In this document: in pieces, positions 28,748 through 37,151 of the stretch
Layout: each line of letters opens with the position of its first letter
Position numbering within the stretch: the first letter of the stretch is position 1
Assembly: GCF_000017265.1 (NCBI RefSeq)
Contig: NC_011144.1
Location: forward strand, 1,652,001-1,716,000
Source of the DNA: Phenylobacterium zucineum HLK1
GTDB lineage: Bacteria > Pseudomonadota > Alphaproteobacteria > Caulobacterales > Caulobacteraceae
Reading direction: 5' to 3'
DNA length: 64,000 bases
Notes under the pieces: generated by a model
Databases searched by the model: none
Told to the model about the DNA's origin: nothing
Seen by the model: only the letters and a program-made list of their open reading frames with translations
Position numbers and translations under genes: made by a program

Positions 28748-29245
28748 ATGGATGAGTCTCACGGTCATGTCGCGGCCATGAGCGAGAAGACCATGAAACA
28801 TCACTATGTGATGCTCGCGGTGAACCTCGGCTTGAGCTTGCTGGTCATGTACTTGGCCATGTTCGCGATGATCTTCTCCTGGGGGGAGTTCATCCAGAAC
28901 ATCAACTTCCTCTACATGGCGCTGGTCATGTGGGCGCCCATGGCGGTCATCATGTTGCTGACCATGCGGTCGATGTACATGAACCGGAAGCTGAACGTGG
29001 TCCTGCACGTCGCCTTCGTGGCGATCTTCGTCCTCGCGCTGATCGGCATCCGGGCGCAGGGTTTGGTCGGGGATCGGCAGTTCGTGCAATCCATGATCCC
29101 GCACCATTCCGGCGCGCTCTTGATGTGCAAGGAAGCCGCCTTGAAGGACGCGGAGCTTCGCGAGCTCTGCTACGGCGCGAATGGGATCATGGAATCCCAA
29201 AAGCGGGAGATTGCGCAGATGAAGGCGATCCTGAAGCGGCTGTAG
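28748..29245 (+). CDS. DUF305 membrane protein
   Basis: 165 aa, three membrane segments (LAVNLGLSLLVMYLAMFAMI, MALVMWAPMAVIMLL, VAFVAIFVLALIGI) and a C-terminal DUF305-like helix QSMIPHHSGALLMCKEAAL with Cys in LCYGANG. Begins with His-rich MDESHGHVAAM. AGGAGG lies upstream of the ATG. Likely last gene of the copAB transcript and probably involved in copper handling at the membrane; the exact role is unknown. Confidence 0.8.
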   Translation: MDESHGHVAAMSEKTMKHHYVMLAVNLGLSLLVMYLAMFAMIFSWGEFIQNINFLYMALVMWAPMAVIMLLTMRSMYMNRKLNVVLHVAFVAIFVLALIGIRAQGLVGDRQFVQSMIPHHSGALLMCKEAALKDAELRELCYGANGIMESQKREIAQMKAILKRL

Positions 29246-29257
29246 GACCAGGCGCCC

Positions 29258-29288
29258 TTGACCCTCCCACTGTGGGAAGCTCCATCTA
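29258..29288 (+). promoter_or_regulatory. CueR-type promoter/operator of the copZ-like gene
   Basis: TTGACC (29258-29263), 19-base spacer with CTCCCACTGTGGGA, and CATCTA (29283-29288). ATG of the HMA gene follows 31 bases later. Confidence 0.85.
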
Positions 29289-29319
29289 GCGTGGCGAGGC
29301 GATCAAGAAGGAGATTCCG

Positions 29320-29562
29320 ATGCTTCGCTATCACGTCAGCGACATGAGCTGCGGCCACTGCGTCCAGGCGATCACCGAGGCCGTAAAAGGCGTCGATCCC
29401 TCGGCGGAGGTCACCGTGGACCTTGCCGCCAAACGGGTGGATGTGAGCGGAGCCCTTTCGGGCGAAGCCGCAGCCGCGGCCATTCGTGACGCAGGCTACA
29501 CGCCCCTTGCCGCCGGCGCCGGGGCTGGTCCCGCGAAGGCGGGTTGCTGCGGCAGCTGCTAA
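29320..29562 (+). CDS. copZ: CopZ-like copper chaperone (HMA domain)
   Basis: 80 aa. A single ferredoxin-like HMA domain with the metal site MSCGHC and a C-terminal CCGSC tail that adds three Cys. The first Cys loop has SCGHC where typical sites have TCxxC, which occurs in bacterial CopZ/CusF-type HMA proteins. Cytosolic Cu(I) carrier, likely delivering to CopA. Own CueR box upstream. Confidence 0.88.
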   Translation: MLRYHVSDMSCGHCVQAITEAVKGVDPSAEVTVDLAAKRVDVSGALSGEAAAAAIRDAGYTPLAAGAGAGPAKAGCCGSC

Positions 29563-29570
29563 CGGCGCGC

Positions 29571-29598
29571 GCCGGGACGGACGACCGTCCGTCCCGGC
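29571..29598. terminator. 13-bp dyad between convergent copZ and copD
   Basis: GCCGGGACGGACG (29571-29583) and its complement (29586-29598) form a perfect hairpin between two convergent genes. No T-run, but the position suits a bidirectional terminator. Confidence 0.55.
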
Positions 29599-29609
29599 TC
29601 GGCTCCGGC

Positions 29610-30539
29610 TCAGAGCGCCGCCGGCGGCGGCAGCGTGCCGAACCAGGCCACCAGGGCGAGGACCGCTAGCCCGAAGGCCGTTTCGACCACCAGGCTCCGG
29701 CGCAGGGCGGCCACGGCGACGTCGAGCCCCTCCGGCGCGCCGAGCGCCGCCCTCAGGGCTGGCGTGAGCCGATAGCGGTTGGCGGCCGCCAAGCCGAGCA
29801 TGCCGAGGAACAGCAGGATCTTGAGGCTGAGAAGCCGGCCGTAGGGGGTGGTCCATAGGCCTTCGATGCGGTCGAGGCCCACAAGGATGGCTCCGTTCAC
29901 CGCGCCGGTCATCACCAGGACGGCCACCACCAGCGAGCCGACGCCGGAGAACCCATGGAGCGCGCGGTGGAGGGCGGTCGCTTCTTCAGAGCTTCGCCGG
30001 CGCGCAAGCAGCAGGAACAGGAACGCGGCCAGTGCGCCGATCCAGACGGCGGCCGCCCAGCTGTGCAACACGTCCGAGATCAGGTGGATGCGCCCCATCG
30101 CGCCTTCGGTGGCGGCCCCGTGACCCATCCAGGCGAGGCTCGCCACGGCGACGGCGCCCAACGCCGCGACGGCGCTCCAACTGCCGCGTGACGGCCTGAG
30201 GGCCAGCACCAGGACGCACGCCGCGACCGCGGCGCAGGCGCGCACGACGGCCGCCTTGCCGAGCCCCATGGCGGTGACCAGGGCGGCGAGGGTTTCCGGG
30301 TTGAAGGCCTCCGACGCCGAGCCCGCCAACAGGCTCGCGTGGACTGGCAGCGACAGCAGGGCGGCCGCGGCCAGCAGCGCGGCGGCGGCAGCGATGAGGC
30401 CGCGGGCCCAAGGCGCCTCGCCTGCGGAGCCCGCGCCGCGTCGGGGGAGGGCGTGGATGAAGAAGAGCGATGATCCCAGGAGGATCATCGCTCCGCCATA
30501 CTGCAGCAGCCTTAGGGCGACGACCGCAGAGTCCAGCAC
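29610..30539 (-). CDS. copD: CopD-family copper resistance membrane protein
   Basis: 309 aa, about eight hydrophobic segments; conserved family text LWTTPYGRLLSLKILLFLGM, HSWAAAVWIGALAAFLF and FSGVGSLVVAVLVMTGAVN. CopD with CopC is thought to move copper across the inner membrane. It ends convergent to copZ and begins one base after the copC stop, so copC-copD is an operon. Confidence 0.88.
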   Translation of the reverse strand: MLDSAVVALRLLQYGGAMILLGSSLFFIHALPRRGAGSAGEAPWARGLIAAAAALLAAAALLSLPVHASLLAGSASEAFNPETLAALVTAMGLGKAAVVRACAAVAACVLVLALRPSRGSWSAVAALGAVAVASLAWMGHGAATEGAMGRIHLISDVLHSWAAAVWIGALAAFLFLLLARRRSSEEATALHRALHGFSGVGSLVVAVLVMTGAVNGAILVGLDRIEGLWTTPYGRLLSLKILLFLGMLGLAAANRYRLTPALRAALGAPEGLDVAVAALRRSLVVETAFGLAVLALVAWFGTLPPPAAL

Positions 30540-30540
30540 G

Positions 30541-30912
30541 TCAGCCGACCTTGAAGGCGACTTCGCCGCTCATCTTGTGCCCGTCGCCCGTCGCGGCGGA
30601 CCAGATGATCTTGTAAGCGCCCTTGGTCAGCGCGGCTTGCGGCGCGCCGGTGATGCTCTTGCCGTCCTTGGAGACAGCCGTCTTGACGGCGACCTTCATG
30701 CCCCCGTGCTCGGGCATGGTCAGTTCGAACTTCGAAAAGGCCGGGATCAGCTTCTCATTGAAGGTAAGCGTGATCGCCTTCGGCGGCGCCGAGAGGGTCG
30801 CGTTGGCGGCGGGGTCCGAACTCACCAGGCGGGCGTGGGCCCAGGCCGGGCTGGTCGCGGCCAAAGCGACGGTCCCGGCCAGGGCGGCGATGGTTTGGAA
30901 CTTGAACGTCAT
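30541..30912 (-). CDS. copC: CopC-family periplasmic copper-binding protein
   Basis: 123 aa. Signal peptide (FQTIAALAGTVALAATSPAWA) cleaved just before HARLVSSDPAANATL; the mature N-terminal His is the Cu(II)-binding HxxP/His-brace-like residue of CopC. Also LTFNEKLIPAFSKFEL and SAATGDGHKMSGEVAFKV. I start at ATG 30912 because the longer open frame begins inside the CueR operator. About 100 bases of leader separate operator and start. Confidence 0.9.
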   Translation of the reverse strand: MTFKFQTIAALAGTVALAATSPAWAHARLVSSDPAANATLSAPPKAITLTFNEKLIPAFSKFELTMPEHGGMKVAVKTAVSKDGKSITGAPQAALTKGAYKIIWSAATGDGHKMSGEVAFKVG

Positions 30913-31013
30913 GAGGCAGTCCTCTTCTTCTCGACACCAGGAAATACGCACCCAACGGCGCGAACCCTCAGATCGGCGACGGAGCCGTTCGTTGCGGCGC
31001 CGGGCGAAGTCGA

Positions 31014-31044
31014 ACCCTTCACCTTCCAATAGTGGGAAGGTCAA
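31014..31044 (-). promoter_or_regulatory. CueR-type operator of copCD
   Basis: Minus strand TTGACC (31044-31039), then TTCCCACTATTGGAAGGTG as the 19-base spacer. ACCTTCC and GGAAGGT form an exact dyad, closest of all four to the E. coli copA operator. The expected -10 position (AAGGGT) is poor. Confidence 0.75.
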
Positions 31045-31438
31045 GTTGGTTTCCGATCAAGGTCTGGCTGTGCAACCTGGCGGAGAGTGGAGCATTCGCC
31101 GCACCAGCTTCGCGCGATCCGGTGTTCTGCCTTGCCCTTCGAACTTGCTGATTTCGGAGGCACGCGGCAGCGCGTTCGCAACGAAATTAGCGAGCGGTTA
31201 AGAAAGCGAGGCTCTGCTCAATATTCGCCGGCATGCGGGCATGTTCTTCTCTCCAGCCTGGCCGAACCGCGTTTCGCGGCCCGTCCCCCGACGCGGACGC
31301 GCAATTCTTCTCTGCGGCGCGGCAGCTCTTATGTATATACATGACTTGACAGTCCCCGACCGCCGACCGGACAAATTCGCCGTCGACGGAAGATCGCGAC
31401 CTGAGCGCGGCCCGCGGCGCGGGAACAAGGGGGTAGTC
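31045..31438. promoter_or_regulatory. upstream region of TonB receptor with 12-bp palindrome
   Basis: 394 bases without a convincing gene. ATGTATATACAT (31331-31342) is a perfect palindrome followed at once by TTGACA (31346-31351), which could be a -35. A regulator bound there would block transcription of the receptor gene. The GntR protein at 35734 is the natural candidate. Confidence 0.6.
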
Positions 31439-34120
31439 ATGAACCGGATTTCGAAAGGGTTGCTGTTCGCGAGCGCCTGCGCCTCGCTCGGCCTGGTTGG
31501 GACCGCAGCCGCGGCGCAACAGACCGGGGGCGCTGCTGTGGACGAGGTGGTCGTCACGGGGAGCCGCATCAAGCGGGCCGATATCACCGGCGTCGGCCCG
31601 GCGACCGTCGTCACCGAGGAGGCGATCGCCCGGACCGGCGTAATGAATGTCGAGACGCTGCTTCAGCGTCTGCCGGCGTCGGCCGGCAACGCCGGCAACC
31701 AGACCAACGCCTACTGGACGGGCAACGGCTGGGGCACCGCCCAGGTGAACCTGCGCGGGCTCGGCATCAACCGGACGCTGGTCCTGCTGAACGGTCGGCG
31801 GGTGGTGTACGGCGGCACCGGCGCCAACAGCGCCGTCGACCTCAACACCATCCCCACCGGCATGATCGCGCGCATGGACGTCCTGAAGGACGGCGCCTCG
31901 GCGATCTACGGCGCGGACGCGGTCGCGGGTGTGGTCAACATCATCACCCGCACGGACTTCGAAGGCGTGCAGGTCACCGGCAAGTACGGGGTCACCGACG
32001 AGGGCGACGGCAACGAGTATGCCGTCGATGTCTTGTGGGGCCTCCGCGGCGACCGTGGCGGCTTCACCGCCGGCGTCAGCTACCAGAAGATGGATCCGGT
32101 CAACATGGCCGACCGCGAGCCCTGCGGTCTCGGCGAGGTGGGCGGCCAACTCGTGTGCGTCGGCAGCGCCGCGACGATCGGCGGCCGTGCGGTCCTGCCC
32201 AACGGCCAGCAGATCAACTTCAACCAGACGCCCGGGGGCAACGGCAACTTCTTCGAGCCGTACAGCGCGGCGAAGCACAACTTCAACTCCAACCCGTTCC
32301 TTAACGCGGTGAGCGCGCTGGAGCGGGTTAGCGTCGGCGTGTTCGGCGACTACGACCTGACCGACAATATCGAGCTCTTCGGGGAGTTCCTGTTCACGCA
32401 CCGCGAGACGGGGCAGATCGCCACGCCCGGCTCGCTCCGGAACCTGACCATCACCGCCAACAACTCGACGAACCCCACCGGCCAGGAGCTCCTGCTCATC
32501 CAGCGGCGGCTGGCGGAGCCCGGCCCGCGCGAGTTCTTCCAGGAGACCGACACCTGGCGCGGCGTGGCCGGCCTGCGCGGCGACCTCGGCGAGAAGTGGT
32601 CCTGGGAAGTGGCCGGCAACTTCGGCCGCACGACGGGTATCGATGGCTCCACCAACATCGCCAACCTGGAGCGGGTGCGGAACACCATCGCCGCCTGCGT
32701 GCCGGGATACACCGGCACTGCCCCCTGCGCAGACTATCTCGGCTACGGCGACCTGACCCCGCAGGTGCTGGACTACATCCTGTTCACGATGCGCGACACG
32801 GGCGGCAACGAGCAGGCCAGCGTCACCGCCGACATCACCGGGACGCTCTTCGATCTGCCGGCCGGCCCGCTGGGCGTGGCCGCGGGCGTTGTCTACCGGG
32901 AGGAAAAGGGCTGGCGCGACCCGGACGCCCTGACCGTCCTCGGCGTCGCCAACACCAATCAGCAGGACCCGATCTCGGGTTCGGTGAACACCAAGGAGGC
33001 TTATGTCGAGCTTTCCGCCCCGCTCATCGCCGACATGCCCTTCGCCGAGCGCATCGAGCTGAACGGCGCCGTCCGCTACTCGGACTACAACCTGTTCGGC
33101 GACAACATCACCTACAAGCTCGGCCTCGACTGGACGGTGATGGAAGGCCTGCGCCTGCGAGCCACCTACGGCACCGGCTTCCGCATCCCGAGCGTCCCTG
33201 AACTGTTCGGCGGGGTGGCTGAGGGCAACCTGACCACGACGGACCCCTGCAGCCGTTACTCCACGAGCGGGAACGCCACCCTGATCGCCAACTGCCAAGC
33301 CTCGGGCGTGCCGGCCGGCTACGTCCAGCTCGGCAACACGGTGCTGACCACGGTCGGCGGCAATCAGAACCTGCAACCCGAAGAGTCCGAGAACCTCACC
33401 CTCGGCGCAGTCTTCCAACCGGAATTCGTGCCCGGTCTGTCGGTCACCGTCGACTACTTCGACATCCAGATCAAAGACGCCATCCGCAACATCCCGGGCT
33501 CCACCAAGCTCGCGGTCTGCTACGCCAGCCCGAACCTCTCGCACCCGTTCTGCGGTCCGGAGCACTTCACGCGCAGTACGCGCACCGGCGAAGTGAATTT
33601 CCTCTCTTCGCAGCCGACCAACGCCGGCAAGGAGACCATGAAGGGTGTGGACTTCGGCGTCCGCTACGCCTTCGACGTGGCGCACCTGCGGGCCGACCTC
33701 GACTGGAACACCACGTACCTGGCGAAGTACGAGGTGATCCCGTTCCAGGGCGCCGACCCGATCATCTTCGACGGCTACATCGGCGGCGGCAACGGCGGCT
33801 ATCCGCACTGGCGCTCGAACGCCAGCCTGACGGTCTCCGACGTCAACTGGAACGCCACCTGGTCGGTGCAGTGGATCGGCAAGGCGAAGGACTTCAACGC
33901 CTCGCCCGGCGACATCGGCGACGAGACGCCGAACGTCTTCTACCACAACGTCCAGTTCGCCTACCGGCTGAGCGAAAAGGCCAATGTTGCGGTGGGCGTC
34001 GACAACGTGTTCGACCGGGACGCCCCGTTCATCCAGAGCTGGACCGACGCCAACACCGACACCATGACCTACGACCTGTTGGGTCGTAAGGGCTACGTCC
34101 GCCTGCAGTACACGTTCTAG
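31439..34120 (+). CDS. TonB-dependent outer membrane receptor
   Basis: 893 aa with signal peptide ([18 protein letters not shown]), plug domain starting [18 protein letters not shown], conserved [37 protein letters not shown] and a long barrel ending in YVRLQYTF. Matches the large oar-like/TonB receptors of alphaproteobacteria. It leads a cluster with two PepSY proteins and a GntR regulator. Ligand unknown; receptor plus PepSY pairs are commonly linked to metal-chelate or histidine-related uptake. Confidence 0.92.
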   Translation: MNRISKGLLFASACASLGLVGTAAAAQQTGGAAVDEVVVTGSRIKRADITGVGPATVVTEEAIARTGVMNVETLLQRLPASAGNAGNQTNAYWTGNGWGTAQVNLRGLGINRTLVLLNGRRVVYGGTGANSAVDLNTIPTGMIARMDVLKDGASAIYGADAVAGVVNIITRTDFEGVQVTGKYGVTDEGDGNEYAVDVLWGLRGDRGGFTAGVSYQKMDPVNMADREPCGLGEVGGQLVCVGSAATIGGRAVLPNGQQINFNQTPGGNGNFFEPYSAAKHNFNSNPFLNAVSALERVSVGVFGDYDLTDNIELFGEFLFTHRETGQIATPGSLRNLTITANNSTNPTGQELLLIQRRLAEPGPREFFQETDTWRGVAGLRGDLGEKWSWEVAGNFGRTTGIDGSTNIANLERVRNTIAACVPGYTGTAPCADYLGYGDLTPQVLDYILFTMRDTGGNEQASVTADITGTLFDLPAGPLGVAAGVVYREEKGWRDPDALTVLGVANTNQQDPISGSVNTKEAYVELSAPLIADMPFAERIELNGAVRYSDYNLFGDNITYKLGLDWTVMEGLRLRATYGTGFRIPSVPELFGGVAEGNLTTTDPCSRYSTSGNATLIANCQASGVPAGYVQLGNTVLTTVGGNQNLQPEESENLTLGAVFQPEFVPGLSVTVDYFDIQIKDAIRNIPGSTKLAVCYASPNLSHPFCGPEHFTRSTRTGEVNFLSSQPTNAGKETMKGVDFGVRYAFDVAHLRADLDWNTTYLAKYEVIPFQGADPIIFDGYIGGGNGGYPHWRSNASLTVSDVNWNATWSVQWIGKAKDFNASPGDIGDETPNVFYHNVQFAYRLSEKANVAVGVDNVFDRDAPFIQSWTDANTDTMTYDLLGRKGYVRLQYTF

Positions 34121-34133
34121 CGGACGTAGATCG

Positions 34134-34174
34134 GGACGCCGGGGAGGGGCCCCACCTCCCCGGCGTCCGTCTTT
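34134..34174 (+). terminator. strong hairpin terminator after the TonB receptor gene
   Basis: 14-bp perfect stem GGACGCCGGGGAGG (34134-34147) with its complement (34155-34168), loop of 7, then GTCTTT. It should reduce transcription of the PepSY genes relative to the receptor. Confidence 0.75.
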
Positions 34175-34190
34175 CCAGTCGAGAGTCACC

Positions 34191-34889
34191 ATGCGGCTGC
34201 CCGCCCTCGCCCGAACGACACACAAGTGGTTCGCCCTGATCCTGGCGATCCAGGCGGTGTTCTGGACGCTCAGCGGCGTCTACATGACCGCCGTCCACAT
34301 CGACATCATCCATGGCGACCGGCTGGTCCGAGCGCAGGCGCCGCAGCCGATCACGCTCGCTGGGCTCATGGAGCCGGCGCACCTCGCGCCGGGCCTGAGG
34401 AGCGCGCGCCTGGAGAGCCAGCTGGGCCAGCCTGTCTATGTCGTCGAAGCCGAAGGCGGGAAGGCCCTGTACGACGCGAGGACCGGGCAAAAGCTCTCGC
34501 CGCTGAACGAGGCGGCGGCGCGCGCCCGGGCCAAGGCCCTGTTCGCTGAGGACGGGGATGTCGTCAGCGCCGAGTTGCTCACCAAGGCGCCTCTGGAGAT
34601 TCAGACCCGTCCGGTGCCCATCTGGCGCGTGGAGTTCGAGGGCGCCTGGCGCCCGACCTTCTACATCTCACCGTACACGGGTGAGTTGGTGTCGCGGCGG
34701 CACGATCTGTGGCGCACCTTCGACTTCGTCTGGATGTTCCACATCATGGACTACGACGACCGTCAGGACGTGAACAACATCCTGATCCGCATCTTCACCT
34801 GGATGGGCGTCGCCACCGCCGCGACCGGCGGGTGGCTGCTCCTCTACAGCTTCCGCCGCAAGCGGCGGGTCCGAAAGGCCGCGGCATGA
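34191..34889 (+). CDS. PepSY-domain membrane protein
   Basis: 232 aa. Membrane helix near the N-terminus (HKWFALILAIQAVFWTLSGV), a periplasmic PepSY-type part (YVVEAEGGKALYDARTGQKL, RPTFYISPYTGELVSRR) and a C-terminal helix (MGVATAATGGWLLLYSF) followed by a basic tail. FVWMFHIMDYDDRQ is shared with the next gene. PepSY-TM proteins next to TonB receptors are thought to help reduce or move the imported ligand; unproven. Confidence 0.8.
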   Translation: MRLPALARTTHKWFALILAIQAVFWTLSGVYMTAVHIDIIHGDRLVRAQAPQPITLAGLMEPAHLAPGLRSARLESQLGQPVYVVEAEGGKALYDARTGQKLSPLNEAAARARAKALFAEDGDVVSAELLTKAPLEIQTRPVPIWRVEFEGAWRPTFYISPYTGELVSRRHDLWRTFDFVWMFHIMDYDDRQDVNNILIRIFTWMGVATAATGGWLLLYSFRRKRRVRKAAA

Positions 34890-35677
34890 CCTGGTCGCCG
34901 ATGTACCTGATCCGCTGGCTGCACAAGTGGTTCGGCCTGGTCCTGGGCTTGCAGTTCCTGCTGTGGGCGCTCAGCGGCGCCGTGATGGCCCTGCTCGACC
35001 ACCACAAGGTCTCCGGCGAGCACGCGTTGGCCCCGCCGGCCGAAATCCCCGCAGCCGCATCGCTGCTGCCGCTGGCGCGGGTGACCGACGCCGCAGGTCA
35101 GCCGATCACCAAGCTGAGGCTGAAACCGCTCTACGACAGCTGGGTCTATGAAGTGACGACGCCCGGCGGGGTCAAGATCCTCAACGCCTCCACAGGCGAG
35201 CCGATCGCGATCGACGCCGGCAAGGCGCGCGAGCTCGCCGTCGCCGGCTTCACCGGCTACGAGCCGCCGAAGTCCGTCACCTACGTGGCCAAGCCCACGC
35301 TGGAGACCCGGGACCTTTCCTTGCCGGTATGGCGTGTGGAGTTCGCGGACAAGGAGCGCCATGCCCTGCTGGTGTCCGCGACGACGGGTGAGGTCCTTGC
35401 GGCCAAGAACGATACATGGCGGCTGTGGGACATCGCCTGGATGCTGCACATCATGGATTATGACGACCGGCAGAGCTTCAACCATCCGCTGATCGTCACC
35501 CTGGGGACCGGCGCTGCCTGGCTCGCGCTCAGCGGCCTGATCCTCCTCTTCCGCAGTTTTCGCCGTTCGGACGTGGCCTGGATCCTGGACCCGCTGGAGC
35601 GGATCGCCGAGCGTCGACGCGCCAAACGAACCGCTTCGCTTCCGGCCGCAGCCAAGGACAGCCGGCCGCAAGCTTGA
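34886..35677 (+). CDS. PepSY-domain membrane protein (second copy)
   Basis: 263 aa, paralogue of the preceding gene: LHKWFGLVLGLQFLLWALSG, WVYEVTTPGGVKILNASTGE, WMLHIMDYDDRQSFNHPLI and a final membrane helix plus a basic cytosolic tail. Start overlaps the previous stop by ATGA. A tandem PepSY pair after a TonB receptor suggests a heterodimeric inner-membrane partner. Confidence 0.8.
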   Translation: MTWSPMYLIRWLHKWFGLVLGLQFLLWALSGAVMALLDHHKVSGEHALAPPAEIPAAASLLPLARVTDAAGQPITKLRLKPLYDSWVYEVTTPGGVKILNASTGEPIAIDAGKARELAVAGFTGYEPPKSVTYVAKPTLETRDLSLPVWRVEFADKERHALLVSATTGEVLAAKNDTWRLWDIAWMLHIMDYDDRQSFNHPLIVTLGTGAAWLALSGLILLFRSFRRSDVAWILDPLERIAERRRAKRTASLPAAAKDSRPQA

Positions 35678-35733
35678 TGCGGGCGGCCGCAGGCGTAAGG
35701 CTGCGCTCTGCCGGCGCAATCGGGAGCGAGTCC

Positions 35734-36468
35734 ATGAATTCGGTGGCCGACCTCACGCTCCACAAGCGGATCCGGTCGGATATCTCCGAGCGGATTCTCT
35801 CCGGGGCTTGGCCCCCGGGTCACCGCATTCCGTACGAACATGAGCTGATGGCGGAATACGGTTGCTCCCGCATGACCGTGAACAAGGCGCTTGCGCCCCT
35901 CGCCGAGGCCGGGCTGATCGAGCGACGGCGCAAGTTTGGAACCTTCGTGGCCCGACCCAAGATCCACTCGGCTGTCCTCGACATCCCCGATATCCCGACC
36001 GAAGTGACGGGGCGCGGCGAGGTCTACGACTACGAGCTGCTGTTTCAGCGGGTCCGAACAGCGACCCTACGGGAGATGGAGGAGCTTGGCCTTGATCGCT
36101 CGGCACAGGTCCTCGTCCTGCGCAGCCTGCACCGCGCCGCGGGCCGGCCCTTCGCCCTCGAAGAGCGACTGATCAACCTGGAGACCGTTCCGGAGGCGGC
36201 CGACGTGGATTTCGGCGCCACCGCGCCCGGCAGCTGGCTGCTCAGCCATGTCCCATGGACGGAGGCTGAGCACCGGATCAGCGCCGCGAACGTGCCAAGG
36301 GCTGTCGCGACGGCGCTCGGCATCGAACTGATGGCGGCCTGCCTGGTCCTTGAGCGGCGCACGTGGCGAAGCGCTGACCGGATCACCCACGTCCGTCTGA
36401 CGTTCCCGGGCGAAGCCTATGACCTCGTGGCCCGCTTCGCACCGCAGGGCGGACTATCTGCCAGCTGA
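35734..36468 (+). CDS. GntR/HutC-family regulator with UTRA domain
   Basis: 244 aa. Winged HTH (LHKRIRSDISERILSGAWPP, YGCSRMTVNKALAPLAEAGL, RRRKFGTFVARP) then a UTRA effector domain (RSLHRAAGRPFALEERLINL, WTEAEHRISAANVPRAVATA, RRTWRSADRITHVRLTFPG). The text is HutC-like; HutC proteins often respond to urocanate or related ligands. Start 35734 has GGGAG 8 bases upstream; ATG 35677 overlapping the previous gene is the alternative. Probable regulator of the receptor operon through ATGTATATACAT. Confidence 0.88.
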   Translation: MNSVADLTLHKRIRSDISERILSGAWPPGHRIPYEHELMAEYGCSRMTVNKALAPLAEAGLIERRRKFGTFVARPKIHSAVLDIPDIPTEVTGRGEVYDYELLFQRVRTATLREMEELGLDRSAQVLVLRSLHRAAGRPFALEERLINLETVPEAADVDFGATAPGSWLLSHVPWTEAEHRISAANVPRAVATALGIELMAACLVLERRTWRSADRITHVRLTFPGEAYDLVARFAPQGGLSAS

Positions 36469-37151
36469 CGCCTAGCGGTCAGCGGTAGAGGCGTCAGAAG
36501 ACCTGACGTAGCCTTGAGCGTGTGGCCGAGTTCCTGGCGCGGCAGGACCAGATAGGGTCAAGGTGGTTAGCGCTGAAGGCCGAGGGCCTGGATAGGCGGA
36601 ACCTGGCGCGGCCTGAGGTGGAAATCCTGCGCCCGTTGCCGGAGGGCAGCCTAACGCACGAACAGGTCCGCTAACGTCGAGGAGGGGAACGGCTTCCCCT
36701 GCGTCGGAGCCGAAGCCGTCTCCGCCGACCCCTTCGAGCGGGGGCTGCGCCCCCGCAACGCCCCCTAAAGGTGAGCGGCCGGCGGGCGTGCGCGGTCCCG
36801 CCGCTTGACCAGCGGCTCCTACGGGCCCGCCCCTTCGGGCGCGCGTTGCGCGCCGGCGGCCGCTCGACGGCGCGTCCCGCCGTGCAGCGCCTGGTGGCGC
36901 GCAGGCTCCTTGCAGCCTTCATTCGTCTTGGGCCGCCTGCGGCGGCCGTGGCTTAGGGCTCCGCCCTCGGCGCGCTTCGGAGCGGCTTCCGCCCAGCTTC
37001 GGTCCCTCGCTCGGGCGGCAGGAGGGCAGGGCCGTCAGGCCCTGCAGCCGGTTCCCCGCGAAGCCGCCCCTCCGCTTGCACACCCGGTCTCGCCGACGGG
37101 CAAGGCCGCAGGCGCGGCGTGCGCCTGCAACCTGCCCCAAGGAGCAAACCC
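36469..37151. other. GC-rich gene-poor spacer at left end of the integrated element
   Basis: 683 bases. Apart from one possible 50-codon frame (36522-36674) it is low-complexity, GC-rich DNA like the leaders before DUF736 and ardC genes further on. No tRNA, integrase or clear attachment repeat is seen, so the exact left end of the element is undefined. Confidence 0.4.
36522..36674 (+). CDS. possible 50-aa small protein
   Basis: GTG start, 50 codons: VAEFLARQDQIGSRWLALKA then EGLDRRNLARPEVEILRPLP and EGSLTHEQVR. The composition is protein-like (coiled, charged) but no RBS is convincing and no family is recognised. May be a remnant of a longer gene. Confidence 0.3.
   Translation: MAEFLARQDQIGSRWLALKAEGLDRRNLARPEVEILRPLPEGSLTHEQVR

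Noticed and set aside
31187-34225. 1012-codon open frame antisense to the TonB receptor
   Set aside because: Composition is the mirror image of the receptor's codons (Arg/Gly/Val/His-rich) and it has no domain; high G+C leaves antisense frames open.
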